Source: Serpula lacrymans var. lacrymans S7.9 (taxonomy: Eukaryota > Basidiomycota > Agaricomycetes > Boletales > Serpulaceae). Taken from it: a stretch of DNA of 64,000 nt. The stretch lies in assembly GCF_000218685.1 (NCBI RefSeq), contig NW_006763293.1, positions 676,720 through 740,719 on the forward strand, read 5' to 3'. Position 1 is the stretch's first letter. Each line of letters opens with the position of its first letter. A program made the translations under genes and the position numbers. Of this stretch, positions 11,271 through 23,024 are shown piece after piece. The notes under the pieces are model-generated. The model ran no database searches. It was given only the letters and a program-made list of their open reading frames with translations, and was not told where the DNA came from.

Positions 11271-11333
11271 TATATGTTGATTTTATACCGTGTATCTATA
11301 TTCTCAAAGGACATCACAGAACATGGATGTAGG

Positions 11334-11986
11334 TTACGAAGAAGCTTCGCCTCGTGCTCCGACTTTAGGTTCCCAAGCATTAATTTTGGGCGGGACAGTG
11401 TTGTAAGGTCTGTAAGCACCCCTCGTGCCTGTCAAATTCTCGATCCAGGGCTAGTAGAAAGGCTGAGCAAGACTGATGGTCAGAGGTATAACGTAAACTT
11501 ACGCCTTGCCACACGGGGGAGAGGTTCTGTATGACATTATCCTCAGGTGGTGGACTCTGTCGAATGTGAGATAGCCACGAGTGCCATTCAGCAGGAACCT
11601 GGGTTGCGTTGCTATAATGCTAGAGAAACGAAAACAGATTGAGGCCCTGCGCTTGGTTGTCGTTAATAGATGCCGTTACGGACCTGAGCAAAGTCAACCC
11701 ATCGGTGACGACCTAGGAGCAGAGTTCAGTGCCCAGAAATAGCACAGTCGTCGTGTTTTCATACCTGGAATCTCGTCTTCCGGATTCAAGTTTTCATAGT
11801 AGCGGTTGCCGAACCTGTACCAAAGTGGTCAAGACACACAACCTACTGGCATGGCAGCCGAGACACCTACTGGTCTTTACCCACGTATGTACCAGCCTTT
11901 GCATCACCGATGTACTGCATATTTCGCCACCATGCGGCGATACCTGTCCTGCGGATGTTCCGCACGTATCGAATTATGGACACCAT
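11334..11986 (-). CDS. NDUFA12: Mitochondrial complex I accessory subunit NDUFA12/B17.2 (142 aa)
   Basis: Exons, minus strand: 11986-11871, 11814-11765, 11712-11684, 11619-11503, 11450-11334. No single exon is long enough to stand out as an open frame. The joined protein starts MVSIIRYVRNIRRTGIAAWW and continues with the family blocks QYIGDAKAGTYVGKDQFGNR, YYENLNPEDEIPGRHRWVDF, ATQVPAEWHSWLSHI and SPPPEDN, ending in a tail with YRPYNTVPPKINAWEP. This matches NDUFA12, a peripheral-arm subunit of NADH:ubiquinone oxidoreductase. The 29-nt exon 3 encodes the conserved RHRW block. Every phase closes (429 nt). Encoded back-to-back with L2HGDH, another mitochondrial enzyme. Confidence 0.92.
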
Positions 11987-12420
11987 GATGGTGAGTGGAC
12001 AGAAGGTTTTATTTACCGCTATTTGCGACTTCGGGGTGCCTATCGGCCGTGGCCGAATTTGGCAGGTGCTTTGGTTCACAAATTATTTCTTCAACATAAC
12101 ATGCAAGGTGTAATAAATGATAAATACGTCCACGAGGACCAAAGGGACCCTATCATTATACAAGTACTCATGCAGAAAGGATTTGCATCAGAGAACTGGA
12201 TTAATTGAATACTTAGAAGTATTGAGGTAGTAAAACAGAACACAACTACGCGAAAAAAAATCCAAGCTACTCATGTCAGAATATAGGTGAAAGACAAGAT
12301 ACATACAACAGATAGAACGAAGAAGAAGAATGACAATTTCAGAAATCGAAAGAAATAATAAAAACTCTAGAATATAGCTGGCTTGTCCACACCATTCCTT
12401 ACAACAAACACCATACCTGA
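11987..12420. other. Spacer: NDUFA12 promoter and BEM1 3' flank
   Basis: 434 bp between two minus-strand genes, AT-rich towards BEM1 (12220-12420). I see no gene; open frames here are short and lack family features. Confidence 0.5.
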
Positions 12421-14556
12421 TCAATCAGCATACAACACATGTTTTTCTGTACCCTCCATCCACTCTCGCAGCTCTTCATCACCGTCAATGCCTATAAATT
12501 CGTTGTTCAGGCTATCCCTGTACCGTAGATTCAACACCTCTCCACCAAGTCTCGCTTGAACTTTGCCTATAAGTTCCGAGTGAGTCACCCTAGGGTGTAC
12601 CCGAATAGCGATTAGATCGTCGGTGACACGGTCGAAAATCTTTATTTTTACAAATGCCGTCTGTGGATTACCAGCAGATATGGGGGGCGTGTTTAGATTG
12701 GTAGTAGCGGTGGAGTGGGTGCGCGAGCGAGATGACATGGAACGCTGGGAGGAGTGTAGAGAGGACGGCGATGAAGCGGTATAATCTGGCCATCGAGAGT
12801 TAGAAGCAGTCGAAGTACGAGAATAAGCGCTCGTGCGCTGCATGTCACCGAGGACTTGAGATGCTAATCGAGGCGAAGGCGAGTATGTACGAGGGGAGCG
12901 GGAGCGTTCGGAGTTAGACCGAGAAGGTGATGGTGACGATCCGTTGAGACGTGGGGGAGAGTGAGCGCGGCGGAAAGAAGCTGCAGAAGCAGAGCGTTGA
13001 TGAGCATGCTGGCGCAGGGAAATGCTGGCTTGAGAATCCCGTCCTGTATAATGTACAGGAAGCGTATGGTCCTCTCCATAATCTGAACCATCACTTCGGT
13101 TCTCGTGCTCCCTGTCCGACAACCTCATGTCCCCTAAAGTGTCCCGAACTTCATCTTCAAAGTCTTGAGCTACCTGAGAAGAATAGGGATCTGCTGTTTC
13201 ATTGTACGAGTCTTCGGCAAATAAAGTTCTGATCTCCTCATAGCGAGGCTCGATGTCATTCTCCACATCTCCCGGCTTGAGGGCCAAGAATTCCCGCACA
13301 ACTCGATGTTCTAGAATGTAACTGCCGCCAACCCCATTCAGAGCACAAAGTTTATGGAGATACTCGTCGAGCTCCTCTCGGCGAGTAGCAGTAATCTCGT
13401 CATCTACTTTCTCCGCAGGACCAGGCATGAAGGGCAAGATTCGTTCTGATGGTGGTTCGCGGCCAGCCTCGCGAGGGAATGTTTCCAGGAGATTGACTTG
13501 AAAGTCATAGAAGTCGTTGTAGACTCGGAAAAGAATAAGTTGTTTAGCCTTGGGGAGCTGGTGTGAATCCTTCGGATCATAAGGTTGAAACACTGAGTCG
13601 ATGCGGAACCAATATTCATCCATTTCATAATGGAAAGAAATTACATCCGCTGATAGAAGAATCCCGTCAGGCAGGTAAACAGGTGAGGGAGCACGCTGCT
13701 GATCGGCAGGTAGGATTTTGTCTCCTCTTGGAGAAGGCTGTTGCACGACTATACTGGGTTGCTGCATGTAGGGGCTATCTGGGACCGAGGTTTCGGCAAG
13801 GTTGTCCTCGATGACTCCAAGTGAGATGCTGTTTTGCTTATAACTAAGCATAGCACGCTTCCAATCCTCGACTTTCGGCAAATCTCCCCGGTCCATGAGT
13901 GCCTCAATGTCTGTGATGGGCAAATTTGACGCGGGATCGCGGATCTCAACGAACGTGGCGGGGATCAAGCCTGGCCGCCCCAATCGTCCAATGGACTTTG
14001 CGACAAACCATTCACGGTTGGACTGGGCTACGACGGATATAGCATCTCCTGCTTTTGCATCGAGCTCGTCTGCACGCTCAGCAACAAAATCGTGTAGCAC
14101 GACGGCGTAGAAAACCTGAGTCTTGGGTGATTTGGGTGAAGCGAAGGAGGGGCTGTTTAGCCCGAAGCTCATGCGTGAAGTGCGGATACTGGATGTAGGG
14201 CCGGTTAACGTCTAAGAAAGGAGGTGAGGTAAAAAATTTACTTACGGGGGAGGGCTTTTACAAAATTCTTCGAACATAGTTTTTGGGACCAGCCCACGGG
14301 CACCTGTGACAGGGTTGTGAGCCTGGTACCAGGCACCCTGATTATCACTCTCTCCGGTAACATAGAAAAAGTCGCCTTTCTGGAAGGGAAGCTGCTGAGG
14401 AGCTTGAGGCCTGTAGGAGGATACGGCGCGGATTACTTTTTGAGGAGGCAAAGTAGCAGAGGTGGGTTTAGATATGGAAGGGAGGGGAACGGGGGTGGAA
14501 ATCTGGAGACGGTGAGTATCCTTGTTGCCGTTTAAAGACTTTCGTAGCGACTTCAT
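12421..14556 (-). CDS. BEM1: Cell-polarity scaffold Bem1/Scd2 (SH3-SH3-PX-PB1), 692 aa
   Basis: Exons, minus strand: 14556-14246 and 14188-12421. Domain order: first SH3 (about residues 40-97, FQKGDFFYVTGESDNQGAWY), second SH3 (about 130-185, AVVLHDFVAERADELDAKAG ... REWFVAKSIGRLGRPGLIP), PX lipid-binding domain (about 280-400, EYWFRIDSVF), a Ser/Pro/Arg-rich linker, and a C-terminal PB1 domain (about 613-692, FVKIKIFDRVTDDLIAIRV). By family it tethers the Cdc42 exchange factor Cdc24 through the PB1 pair and PAK kinase through SH3, driving polarised growth. The acceptor before 14188 is the one that keeps frame into the second SH3; a nearer AG leads to a stop. The ATG at 14556 (MKSLRKSLNG) is preferred over a longer frame. 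Confidence 0.93.
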
Positions 14557-15570
14557 CGTGAAAGAGCGTAAAGAGAATGGAAAGGAAAGAAAGGGAAGTA
14601 AAGGCGAAGTGAAGGTGGAGACTCGAAATAGCTGATTTCCATGCAGCCAGTCCACCCTTCGATGCGTTCGCGGTATGTTCCCACGCTGATTAAAACACGG
14701 ACCCCAAACACCACGTGCTATTGTCTGCCAACACTATTGTCTGCGCTGACTCAGCGTCCACCGTCCACACTCTTTTCTCCTTTTATTACTCTCGTTTCAC
14801 CCAGTCTCAGCCCATGCAGTGCCCGTCCAGGTGGCCATAAGACCAATAACTCTTGTCTTGTCCACCTCAAACATACATGGCACTCCCTCCAATCCAACGT
14901 CACAGGTGGCTATGTTGCTTGATCTACACTTTAGCGCGATATTGTCTGATGGCTGTCGCACTCACTTTGTCGAGCCAATCGCAGCTATCCCCCGGGACCA
15001 AACTCCAATAACTCCAATACGCAGTACCCCTTTGGGAACTACCCTCAGCAGCTTCTTCCAATTACAGACACCGTACGTGTGTTGATGTCTGAACTCTCAA
15101 ACACGGCTTCTCTCAGCGATGGGCCATCATATGTTCATTCATGGCGCTATACGCGTCTCAACACGGTCTAGATTCACTTATGTTATTAACAGTTACGTTA
15201 ATCCTCGAACGCCCGTGTTAATTGGAGAACGATATCAGTGATTGCTTCATGTTCAGTCCTTCAAGCACCGTGTCGACAGTGTATATATTTATCACGAATG
15301 GAAGCCTCATGGCCGCAGGAAGCTGAATGAGACGGAGTAGTGGGAATATGATTTTATTTACACGACTGGTCTCATGAGAGAACATGTACACCTGACTCAA
15401 ATTCTAAACATTACTGCTGTAGAGTAGAGCAAGTCAATTATGGAACAGCATTCTCACATGTACGTAATGTGTCGCAAATACATGTCAATACGATAGCCAC
15501 ACCACTGAGACGAAGCAATAACTGGCAAAACGATATTTTGAACCGCAACGGTGCTCCTGTATTATTCGTC
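14557..15570. other. Divergent spacer between BEM1 and NOT3
   Basis: 1014 bp between divergent genes, so promoters for both should be here. Open frames are short, lack start context and have no recognisable domain. Nothing further seen. Confidence 0.5.
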
Positions 15571-18559
15571 ATGGCGGCCAGAAAACTGCAAAGTGAGTAC
15601 AGTATCGCACTATTGGCCAAGCTTTTACCGACATGGCTGTCTGTTTTCATAACTACCAGCGGAAATTGACAGGACCTTGAAGAAGGTCGCAGAAGGTGTC
15701 GAGCTCTTTGAGAGCATTTACGACAAAATGCAGGCCTCGACGAATCAAACACAGAAGGAGAAGCTGGAAACCGACCTGAAGACACAAATAAAGAAACTTC
15801 AACGGTTGCGTGACCAAATCAAGACCTGGGTCGCTAGCAATGATATAAAGGACAAATCTGCACTACTGGACAACCGGAGACTAATTGAGACGGTATGTAT
15901 CGCTTGAATCTAATTGATTGTAAAAACGGCACGGCGCTGGGGAACATTCGCCCTCACGGAACTTCTAGTCCTCACATAGCTGACTTTTATTCCATCATTT
16001 ACAGCAAATGGAGAAATTCAAAGCCTGTGAAAAGGAGATGAAGACCAAGGCGTTCTCGAAAGAAGGTCTTATACAATCTGCAAAACTCGATCCAAAAGCC
16101 CAAGAGAAACTTGAAGTCACAACATGGCTTCAAAATCAGGTCGAGGAACTTCTTTTGCAGGTGGAGCAGTCAGAAGCAGAAATTGAGTCATTGCAGGGTA
16201 CCGGGAAGAAGCGAAATAAGGGAGGTTCGTCGACTGCTGGGCGTTTGGAAGATCTGGAACACCTCAACGAACGACGGAAATGGCACGTCAGCCGACTGGA
16301 GCTCATCCTACGACTTATGGACAATGGTTCTCTAACGACGGACAGAGTTACGGCACTGAAGGATGATGTCTCATATTTTGTGGAAAGCAATACGGTTCGT
16401 TGTATAGTATCGGTATCCTTTGCTCCGAGACCTTTTAAGGCGTTTAATGAGTGCAGGAAGAGGACTTCGACGAATACGAGGGCATATATGATGACCTCAA
16501 TCTCGACGAGGAGGAAGAGAAGTTTGGTTTGGCTGCCGACGACGATGATGACAGCGATGGGTCAGAAGAAGCTAGTGAAGGTAATTCGCCACACTTCACC
16601 TACGCCTGTCAAGCTGTCTCATCCAAGCTTGTAGATCTTCCTACTCGAACACCGTCAAAGAAACATGATAAGGACGAAGAGAGTGTGGCAAGTAGCAAGC
16701 GCGACGATAGTCCAATATTAAAGAAAGCTGGCACAACGTTGCAAATGCGCAGTAAGCAATCTAGAGGCGATTCTTGAATGTTCTTTCAGTTTACTTATAT
16801 TACTGTCAGAACCTTCACTAGTGGCAGAATGTAAGGCAGCTCACGCTTTCGATTGACCGGTTACTGATATGACTTCAGCGCCCAAACCTCCACCAAATCC
16901 AAATTTCGCGCAGCAGCCAATGGCAAGCATCCTCAAGGCAGGCCTGCCACCAGCCCCACGGCCCGCCACGCTGCCACCTATACGATATGCAGCGGCAGCG
17001 GCTGCCGCTGTGACCCCGTCATCAACAAGCGCAACGCCACTAACACCCTCGAGTGCTCAACCCACAACACCGGCACTCTCAAGTTCTACGCCAACTACGT
17101 CAACAGCGCCTTCGATAACGCCTTCAACATCGCAGGCTATACTGTCAGATCAGCAGGTTACATCATCGCCGAGCCTGACACATCCTTCAGTCACGAGCCC
17201 GATGCTTTCTTCAGCATCTGTTTCGCATCAACCTGACGGATCTTTCTATTCTGGTCAAGATTCACCAGCATTATCTGAGGCTGTTCCTAGCTCTGTGAGT
17301 GGTCCTGCAGCAACATCTTCTCCTCAGCGCATGGCCTCCAGGAAAGGTACGCAATTTTTGATATCATGTGATCCATCTGATGTAGGTCTTATGTTTATAG
17401 AATCCATGTCTTCTCCATTGTTATCCAGAGCAATGTCACCAAGTGCTGTGGTGTGTGTTTTTGGACTTTGCCGGGTGTTTATAACATAACTCTTGAAACG
17501 TAAATAGCAGGCCTTATCGTCAGATTCGCATCAACTTCCCCAGCCTCAAGCCAATGGTGGATCTCAGTTAACCTCAGCATCTGTTCAACAACAACCACAA
17601 CCTTCGGGTCCTTCGCCATTGCCACAACAGGTGCAGTTCCCATCGACGACACCAGGAGTTTTGAATACATCAGCCAGCAGTTCATCAATGCCTGCACCGT
17701 CGCAACAGCAACAACCTCAATATCCTCCGGGCATGAAGGTTCCACAGGCAGTTGAGCCGCCAAGTACGACGACGCAGGCTCCTCAGCAACAGGCAAGCAT
17801 TGGATCCCAGAGACCGGCCTCGACTGCGGCAAGTCAGCAGGCACCACAGGCACCTTCACAGGTCCAGCAACGCTCGACTACGTTAAGTGCTTTCCCTGGC
17901 TCGCTGTCGGACCTTGTTGCGTCTTTCGAGACAGTTAAACAGAAGGGTGAGCCAATGGTTCTGGCAATTTGGGGTTCGTTATTGACTCTCGTTTTACAGC
18001 TGCCCATCGCATGACGAACCTAGGAGAAGTCAACAAGCTACTGGAAGGTGGTTACTCGAATGTACCTCAACCACATGATACTGAGAAGTAAGTGAGCCTT
18101 TGAAAGAAGAATTCTTTGACAGCTTATGTGTTATTCGTAGGCCCAAGTACTACGTACCTCGGAATCCCTATCAAACACCTTCCTACTACCCTCAGGCACT
18201 CAACCCTGTCCTCAGTACTGCTGGAATATTCTCCCAACTGGATGTAGAAACGCTATTTTACGTGTTCTACTATCTTCCTGGAACCTACCAACAGTAACGT
18301 GTACCACTCGTTTTCAACAAAGACGATATCTAAATGCGTTTTTTTCTTTTATAGATATCTTGCAGCCAAAGAGCTGAAGAGACAGTCGTGGCGATTCCAC
18401 GTTAAATACCTGACATGGTTCCAACGCCATTCTGAGCCTCAGGCCATAACAGAAGAATACGAACAGGGTGTATATGTCTATTTCGACTGGGAAGGTTCAT
18501 GGTGTCAACGAAAGAAAAGCGATTTCCGGTTTGAGTACCGATATCTCTCGGAGGATTAA
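15571..18559 (+). CDS. NOT3: CCR4-NOT complex subunit 3 (Not3/Not5), about 767 aa
   Basis: Exons: 15571-15592, 15660-15892, 16005-16394, 16457-16580, 16635-16751, 16879-17346, 17386-17450, 17508-17946, 18000-18087, 18141-18293, 18355-18559. The N-terminal Not3 coiled-coil domain begins [17 protein letters not shown] and runs to about residue 235. It is followed by an acidic [13 protein letters not shown] patch, a long low-complexity Ser/Thr/Gln/Pro/Ala region, and the C-terminal NOT box ([20 protein letters not shown] ... [20 protein letters not shown] ... [12 protein letters not shown]). It belongs to the deadenylase complex that shortens mRNA tails. The acceptor for exon 7 is ambiguous: 17386 or 17401 both keep frame (767 or 762 aa). 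Exon 8 has a TAG-CAG double acceptor. Confidence 0.93.
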
Positions 18560-18868
18560 ACTATTTTTCTTCGACGATCAAGGAGGCATCGAAGCTGTTG
18601 TTGTGCAAGCCCACGTCTTCCATCTTCGCATCCTGACCTGTCATTGTTTTTTCATATGACTTTTCGAGATAATGGCCTATATTACGGCTCCTGTACCTTA
18701 TATAACGTCTAGCAAAGGACAGTAAATCAAATAGTGATCCGCTGCTCTATACCATCAACCATCGTTCCCATGTGCGTATGTGGATCATGCATGAGAAATG
18801 CAAATAAATGAAAGAAAAAGAAGAGGAATGATGGAATCAAGGGCAATAAGGCACGACACGGGGGGGAT
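18560..18868. other. Convergent 3' spacer NOT3 / bL12m
   Basis: 309 bp between two 3' ends, holding both 3' UTRs. No gene seen. Confidence 0.5.
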
Positions 18869-19623
18869 CTACTCTAGTTCTATAACCGCTCCCAGACTTT
18901 CAAACGTCGCCTTTAGTTTCTCCGCATCCTCTTTGGCAAGATTTTCCTTGAGGACTTGAGGAACGGATTCAACGAATTTCTTGGCCTGCGAGTGAAACGC
19001 AAGTAGGATTTAGAAAGATGAAAAAAGGGTGGTTTATAAATGAATGAATGAATGAATGAAAAAAGCAGTGTGACGCACTTCCATGAGTGTGAGATTCGGG
19101 ACGAGTGCCTTGACCTCACGAATCACCTTGGGTTTGATGGCGGGATCGAAAGATTTGAGCATGACGTTGAAGATCGTCTTCTCTTTCGGTTTTTCCTACG
19201 AAACGCGCGTGTGCGAAAGGCAAATAGCAAACAGCAACAGTAAAAACAAACGGGGGTGAGTGTCTCGTTCGAGGCGGGAGATGAGATATGAGAGAAAGAG
19301 GGAGGGAGAGAGGGAAGGGAACGGACCTCGACGGGTGCTTCCTCGACGGCGGCGGCGGCGGGGGCTGCAGCAGCTGCTGGCATAGCGATCTCTTGAATGT
19401 TGAGCCGTGACTGTAAAGAAAAAGGGCGGGAGCCGTGGGTAGCGTTCGGTCAGTATGTGTAATAGGTACGTATGCATGCGTGCGTGAAGTGCATGCGCGC
19501 GCGGGGACGGAGGGCTGTAAGCCCAAAATACCACAATACTACGACCCCCCCAAACGCGCACACGACGCGTCGTTCCACGCACCTTTCAGCAACGTGACCA
19601 GGTCCGCAGCCTGCAACAACGTC
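18869..19623 (-). CDS. MRPL12: Mitochondrial ribosomal protein bL12m, 5' part lost in assembly gap
   Basis: Exons, minus strand: (gap)-19583, 19410-19327, 19195-19079, 18985-18869. Visible parts: LLQAADLVTLL (N-terminal dimerisation helix), RLNIQEIAMPAAAAAPAA (hinge, Ala-rich), EKPKEKTIFNVMLKSF, PKVIREVKALVPNLTLMEAK and KKFVESVPQVLKENLAKEDA. This is the L7/L12 stalk protein that recruits translation factors, in its mitochondrial form. The exon before the Ala-rich hinge joins out of phase by one base: the frame of LLQAADLV ends one nucleotide past a codon at the only good donor, whereas the next exon needs phase 0. One surplus A in an AAA run next to the gap would explain it. The first exon and start lie in or beyond the N run; a candidate presequence exon with a GTAAG donor sits near 19837-19884 but is itself frame-broken. 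Confidence 0.8.
19041..19060. repeat. (TGAA)5 microsatellite in a bL12m intron
   Basis: Five perfect copies of a four-base unit, inside the intron between 19079 and 18985. Short tandem repeats with the same or complementary unit recur at about 25675-25694. Confidence 0.9.
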
Positions 19624-19723
19624 NNNNNNNNNNNNNNNNNNNNNNNNNNNNNNNNNNNNNNNNNNNNNNNNNNNNNNNNNNNNNNNNNNNNNNNNNNNNN
19701 NNNNNNNNNNNNNNNNNNNNNNN
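19624..19723. other. Assembly gap (100 N)
   Basis: Exactly 100 undetermined bases, the customary placeholder for a gap of unknown size. It falls inside the bL12m gene. Flanks are G-rich and repetitive, which may be why assembly failed. Confidence 0.98.
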
Positions 19724-22700
19724 AAACGCGTACAGACTAGTAGTGCGGGGGTGCTGGGGGTGTAGGAGTGGTGGGGTGAGGTGAGGTTGGGCGTTGAATG
19801 AACGGGCGGGTGGAAGGGACGAAGGAAGGGCTTACCGTGCTATCGACCTAGAACGCGAGGCCGTGCGGAGGATACTCGAGCATCGTGTCTATACATTGCA
19901 TACCAGCAAAAACAAAAACAAAAACAAAAAAAAACATAATTTTGAGAAACCTATGAACGGAAGGAGAGAGAGAGAGAGAAGTGTTTGGGTGAACGCACTG
20001 CCATGACTATTTGCTATTTTTCACTTTTCACCAGCCTTAGTCTTTCGTCGTCGTCGTGTGCAATGTCCAACCACCAATGGCAACTTGAAGTTTGTCCTAA
20101 CCAAAAAATCAATGAAGGCGGCGGCGAAACGCGGTTTTCTTTCGCACAAATGCGGAAGTGGCGGGAGTTTGGTGCTGTTTGGCAACGGCTTTTTAGTCGT
20201 TACTTGCCGCTTTGGTGAGCTTGGGGTCATGGGACTTCTACGGTGCTATGAATGACTTGGAATTTGAAAACCTTTGGACGTTTCTACCTGCATCTGTGTC
20301 TCTTGCTGTACTGAAGAAAATAAATCTGCTTCTGATCTGTTCGATGCAATACACGTACTCAGCTTTGTTCGACACGTGGGGAGCCAGAATCTCAGAGTAC
20401 ACTCAGCTCAGGCGGGTCGCGGCGTCGAAACGATATCTACGACGAGAATTCCACTCACTTCAAGTTTGGACTGCAGTCCCCGCCTCTGCTAACGCGCTGT
20501 GGTCTTGTGCGCAACCCGGATCCAAGTCAGGCTCGCTAGTTGATTATTGATTTTTGCATACAGGCCATACTCGACTCTCATAGGTGGACGAAAGCATGGA
20601 CATCATCATTGACATGGAATCTCTTCTGAATCCCATTTCTTCTGCATCCATTCCATTCCATCCGCATCTTGAGGGCGCCGCATCTCCAACTTGCGAGTTC
20701 TGAACGCGTCAACATTGTTACATCGTACATGTCATGCTAACGCTTATCTCTCTGGGCTAAACTCCATACTCAGCCGAGGCAGAAACCAAACTTCAACTAT
20801 AAACGGCCACTAGAGCCTGAGTCTGAACACTCTGACAGGAAGAACCGGTGGGCGTTGGCGTTTGGAAGCACTCGGAAGTTTTGCGTGGCATGATAGCACG
20901 TCATCGAGTCTCTGTCATCGCCCGCATCGTATCATATCAAAGCCCCTCAGCGCTCTCTAGCAAAACTTGCAAAATTGCGAAACGGGTCCAGGCAAATTGC
21001 CGTCTCTTCGATCAGCTTCTGGCTCGGATGTCAGAGAACGAAGGAGATAAATTCAGGCTCGCTACGCAGGGTTAAAGTAAGCCATATCTGACATCAGTCA
21101 TCCATCCTCACTCAGGCTCCGAGCGCTCAAAACTCAACATGTTATTAGATTTATTATTTTGCCTCGCTCTTCTTATGCACTAAGTAAGTTTATGACATTT
21201 GATCGGAGGGAGAGGCTTTGTCAACGGTTTTCAGGTTAGCTCTTGCTGAAATGAGCCGGCCGCCCCCCATACCACTGGCACGCGCATCATGCCGCATTTA
21301 ATTTCTATTTCTGACCATGGCAAAAAGGTTCCTTCGAGTTCCTTCCCTCAGGCTCGAAAGTTGACGGTTCTTGAAAGCTTGAAAACTTGAAGGGACGCCC
21401 TAGTCGGGACTAGCACATATCATAGCGTAGGTTCAAATGACATGTCTTCGAGCTCCAAGCTCCAACTTGAAGTCCGACTGAGACCTTTCGAGGTTCTCTA
21501 TACGTATACTTGTGATAAGCACCCTCGAAAAATGGACGCCATCTTGAACTTGAAGGGTCTTGGACGGGACAGGTGGTATGGCCGGGAGCCGAGAAGGACC
21601 TTTGGGATTATCCTTATTCCTTGCGCGTATACCGAGGGTGACGGTTGAAGAAGGGAAGCCGGAGGGGAGCTAATATACGTACTCTTTGCAATTTTTGGGC
21701 GAGTGTGCGCGAGGCGAGGCGAGGCGAGGTCCGGCGGCGGAAAGTCGTGTCGATGAATGACCACAGTGGCATGATGCATAAATGGATTGAAATTGCCTAT
21801 CAGATTGTATTACTTACTGGTTACTGACCGCAGCCAAGCCAGTTGAGACTTCTGAAGAGGCGTTGATAGAGAGTTGACAGAAGTGATAGCCTTGTAGTAC
21901 TACGCGGCGACAATAGAAAGGGTGTAGTAAGTTATGTTGAGGTATCTAGAATGCTGTCGTAACTTGACGACACAGCCAACAGAGAACAGACAAACGACAA
22001 GGCTGATTCGGCAGCGAGATAAGTAGATTAAGCGTTGATGAGGAAGGCCGGCTACGAAGAACTTGAGTGAAATAAAACGGAAAAATGGGAGGATGTGCGA
22101 TGCGAATGAAATATAAACTAGGAACCCGTCGTAAGTATGTCAAGAAGATGAGATGAAGGGCGAACATAAGGTAAGTTGTGGAGATATATCATGAAAATGT
22201 TGAAATAGGGAAAGATTAAACCGGTGAGTTGGGAGTAAAGAAGACAGTCTGGCGTCGGCTTTGTACGCTTAAGGGATTAGCAGAATGAGAGACCCTGAGA
22301 GGATGGTCATGGGAGCTGACGAGGGATAGACGTGTGGCAGATTGGACTCGGGTGTGTGGTATGGTTACAGGCTACGTGTTGAGGACTGGGTTCCCTCGAG
22401 TGGCACAAGTTGCCAGTGTCAAACGCATGTCGCACGTCGCACGAGAAGGGGTCTCACGAGGAGGCAGCGGTAGTTGCCAAGTACATAGTGTCAGGTGGCA
22501 GGTCGTGCTATGTTGCTTGTTTTATTTTAAAAAGAGAAGTTAATTGAGGGAAAGAGTAGTATGATAGAGCGGTTGCTAGTGAGAGATTGAGGGAGGACAA
22601 GCTAGTTTACTAAAGCGTCAGGGAGAGTCCCAGGAGATGGAGCGGACGCAAATTGGGATAAGAGAGTGGCGTGGGAAGGGTGATTGGTGTTGTTGGAGGA

Positions 22701-23024
22701 CGAAAAAGGAGATTGATGATAGCCAAGTTGGTCAAGAAGGCACGGGTGCAAGGAAGGGGAGGACAGCGGCTGAGACGAAGCGCGCAGGAACCCGGGGAAG
22801 GGAGATAAACCCTCCGACTCGTGAACAGGAATTGGTAATGAACGATCAGCTCAGAGATCTGGACAGAAGATCGCTCTCAGATCCCTAATCGTTTTCTCGA
22901 CTGTCCCGATTCAGCATCCTCCTTTGCACTTGCCTCTTACAAAAGCCAAACCGTCCCAACCCACCACCCTACCACCTTTCCCTCTTTTCAAGGTGCTTTC
23001 CCTCTCTTTACTAACTCCACACCA
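19724..23024. other. Long gene-poor interval
   Basis: About 3.3 kb with no supportable gene. Contents: a possible first exon of bL12m near 19837-19884, an A-rich CAAAAA repeat (about 19908-19935), a GA repeat (about 19961-19980), a short GAGGC repeat near 21711-21728, and a pyrimidine-rich lead-in to the DUF6534 gene (22900-23020). Open frames are short and without domain signals. The DUF6534 promoter must be in the last part. Confidence 0.5.
21711..21728. repeat. GAGGC pentanucleotide repeat
   Basis: About four tandem copies of GAGGC in the gene-poor interval. A simple sequence repeat with no other feature attached. Confidence 0.8.

Noticed and set aside
11729..12208. 159-codon plus-strand frame
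   Set aside because: Antisense to the spliced NDUFA12 gene, whose five exons fully explain the conserved sequence.
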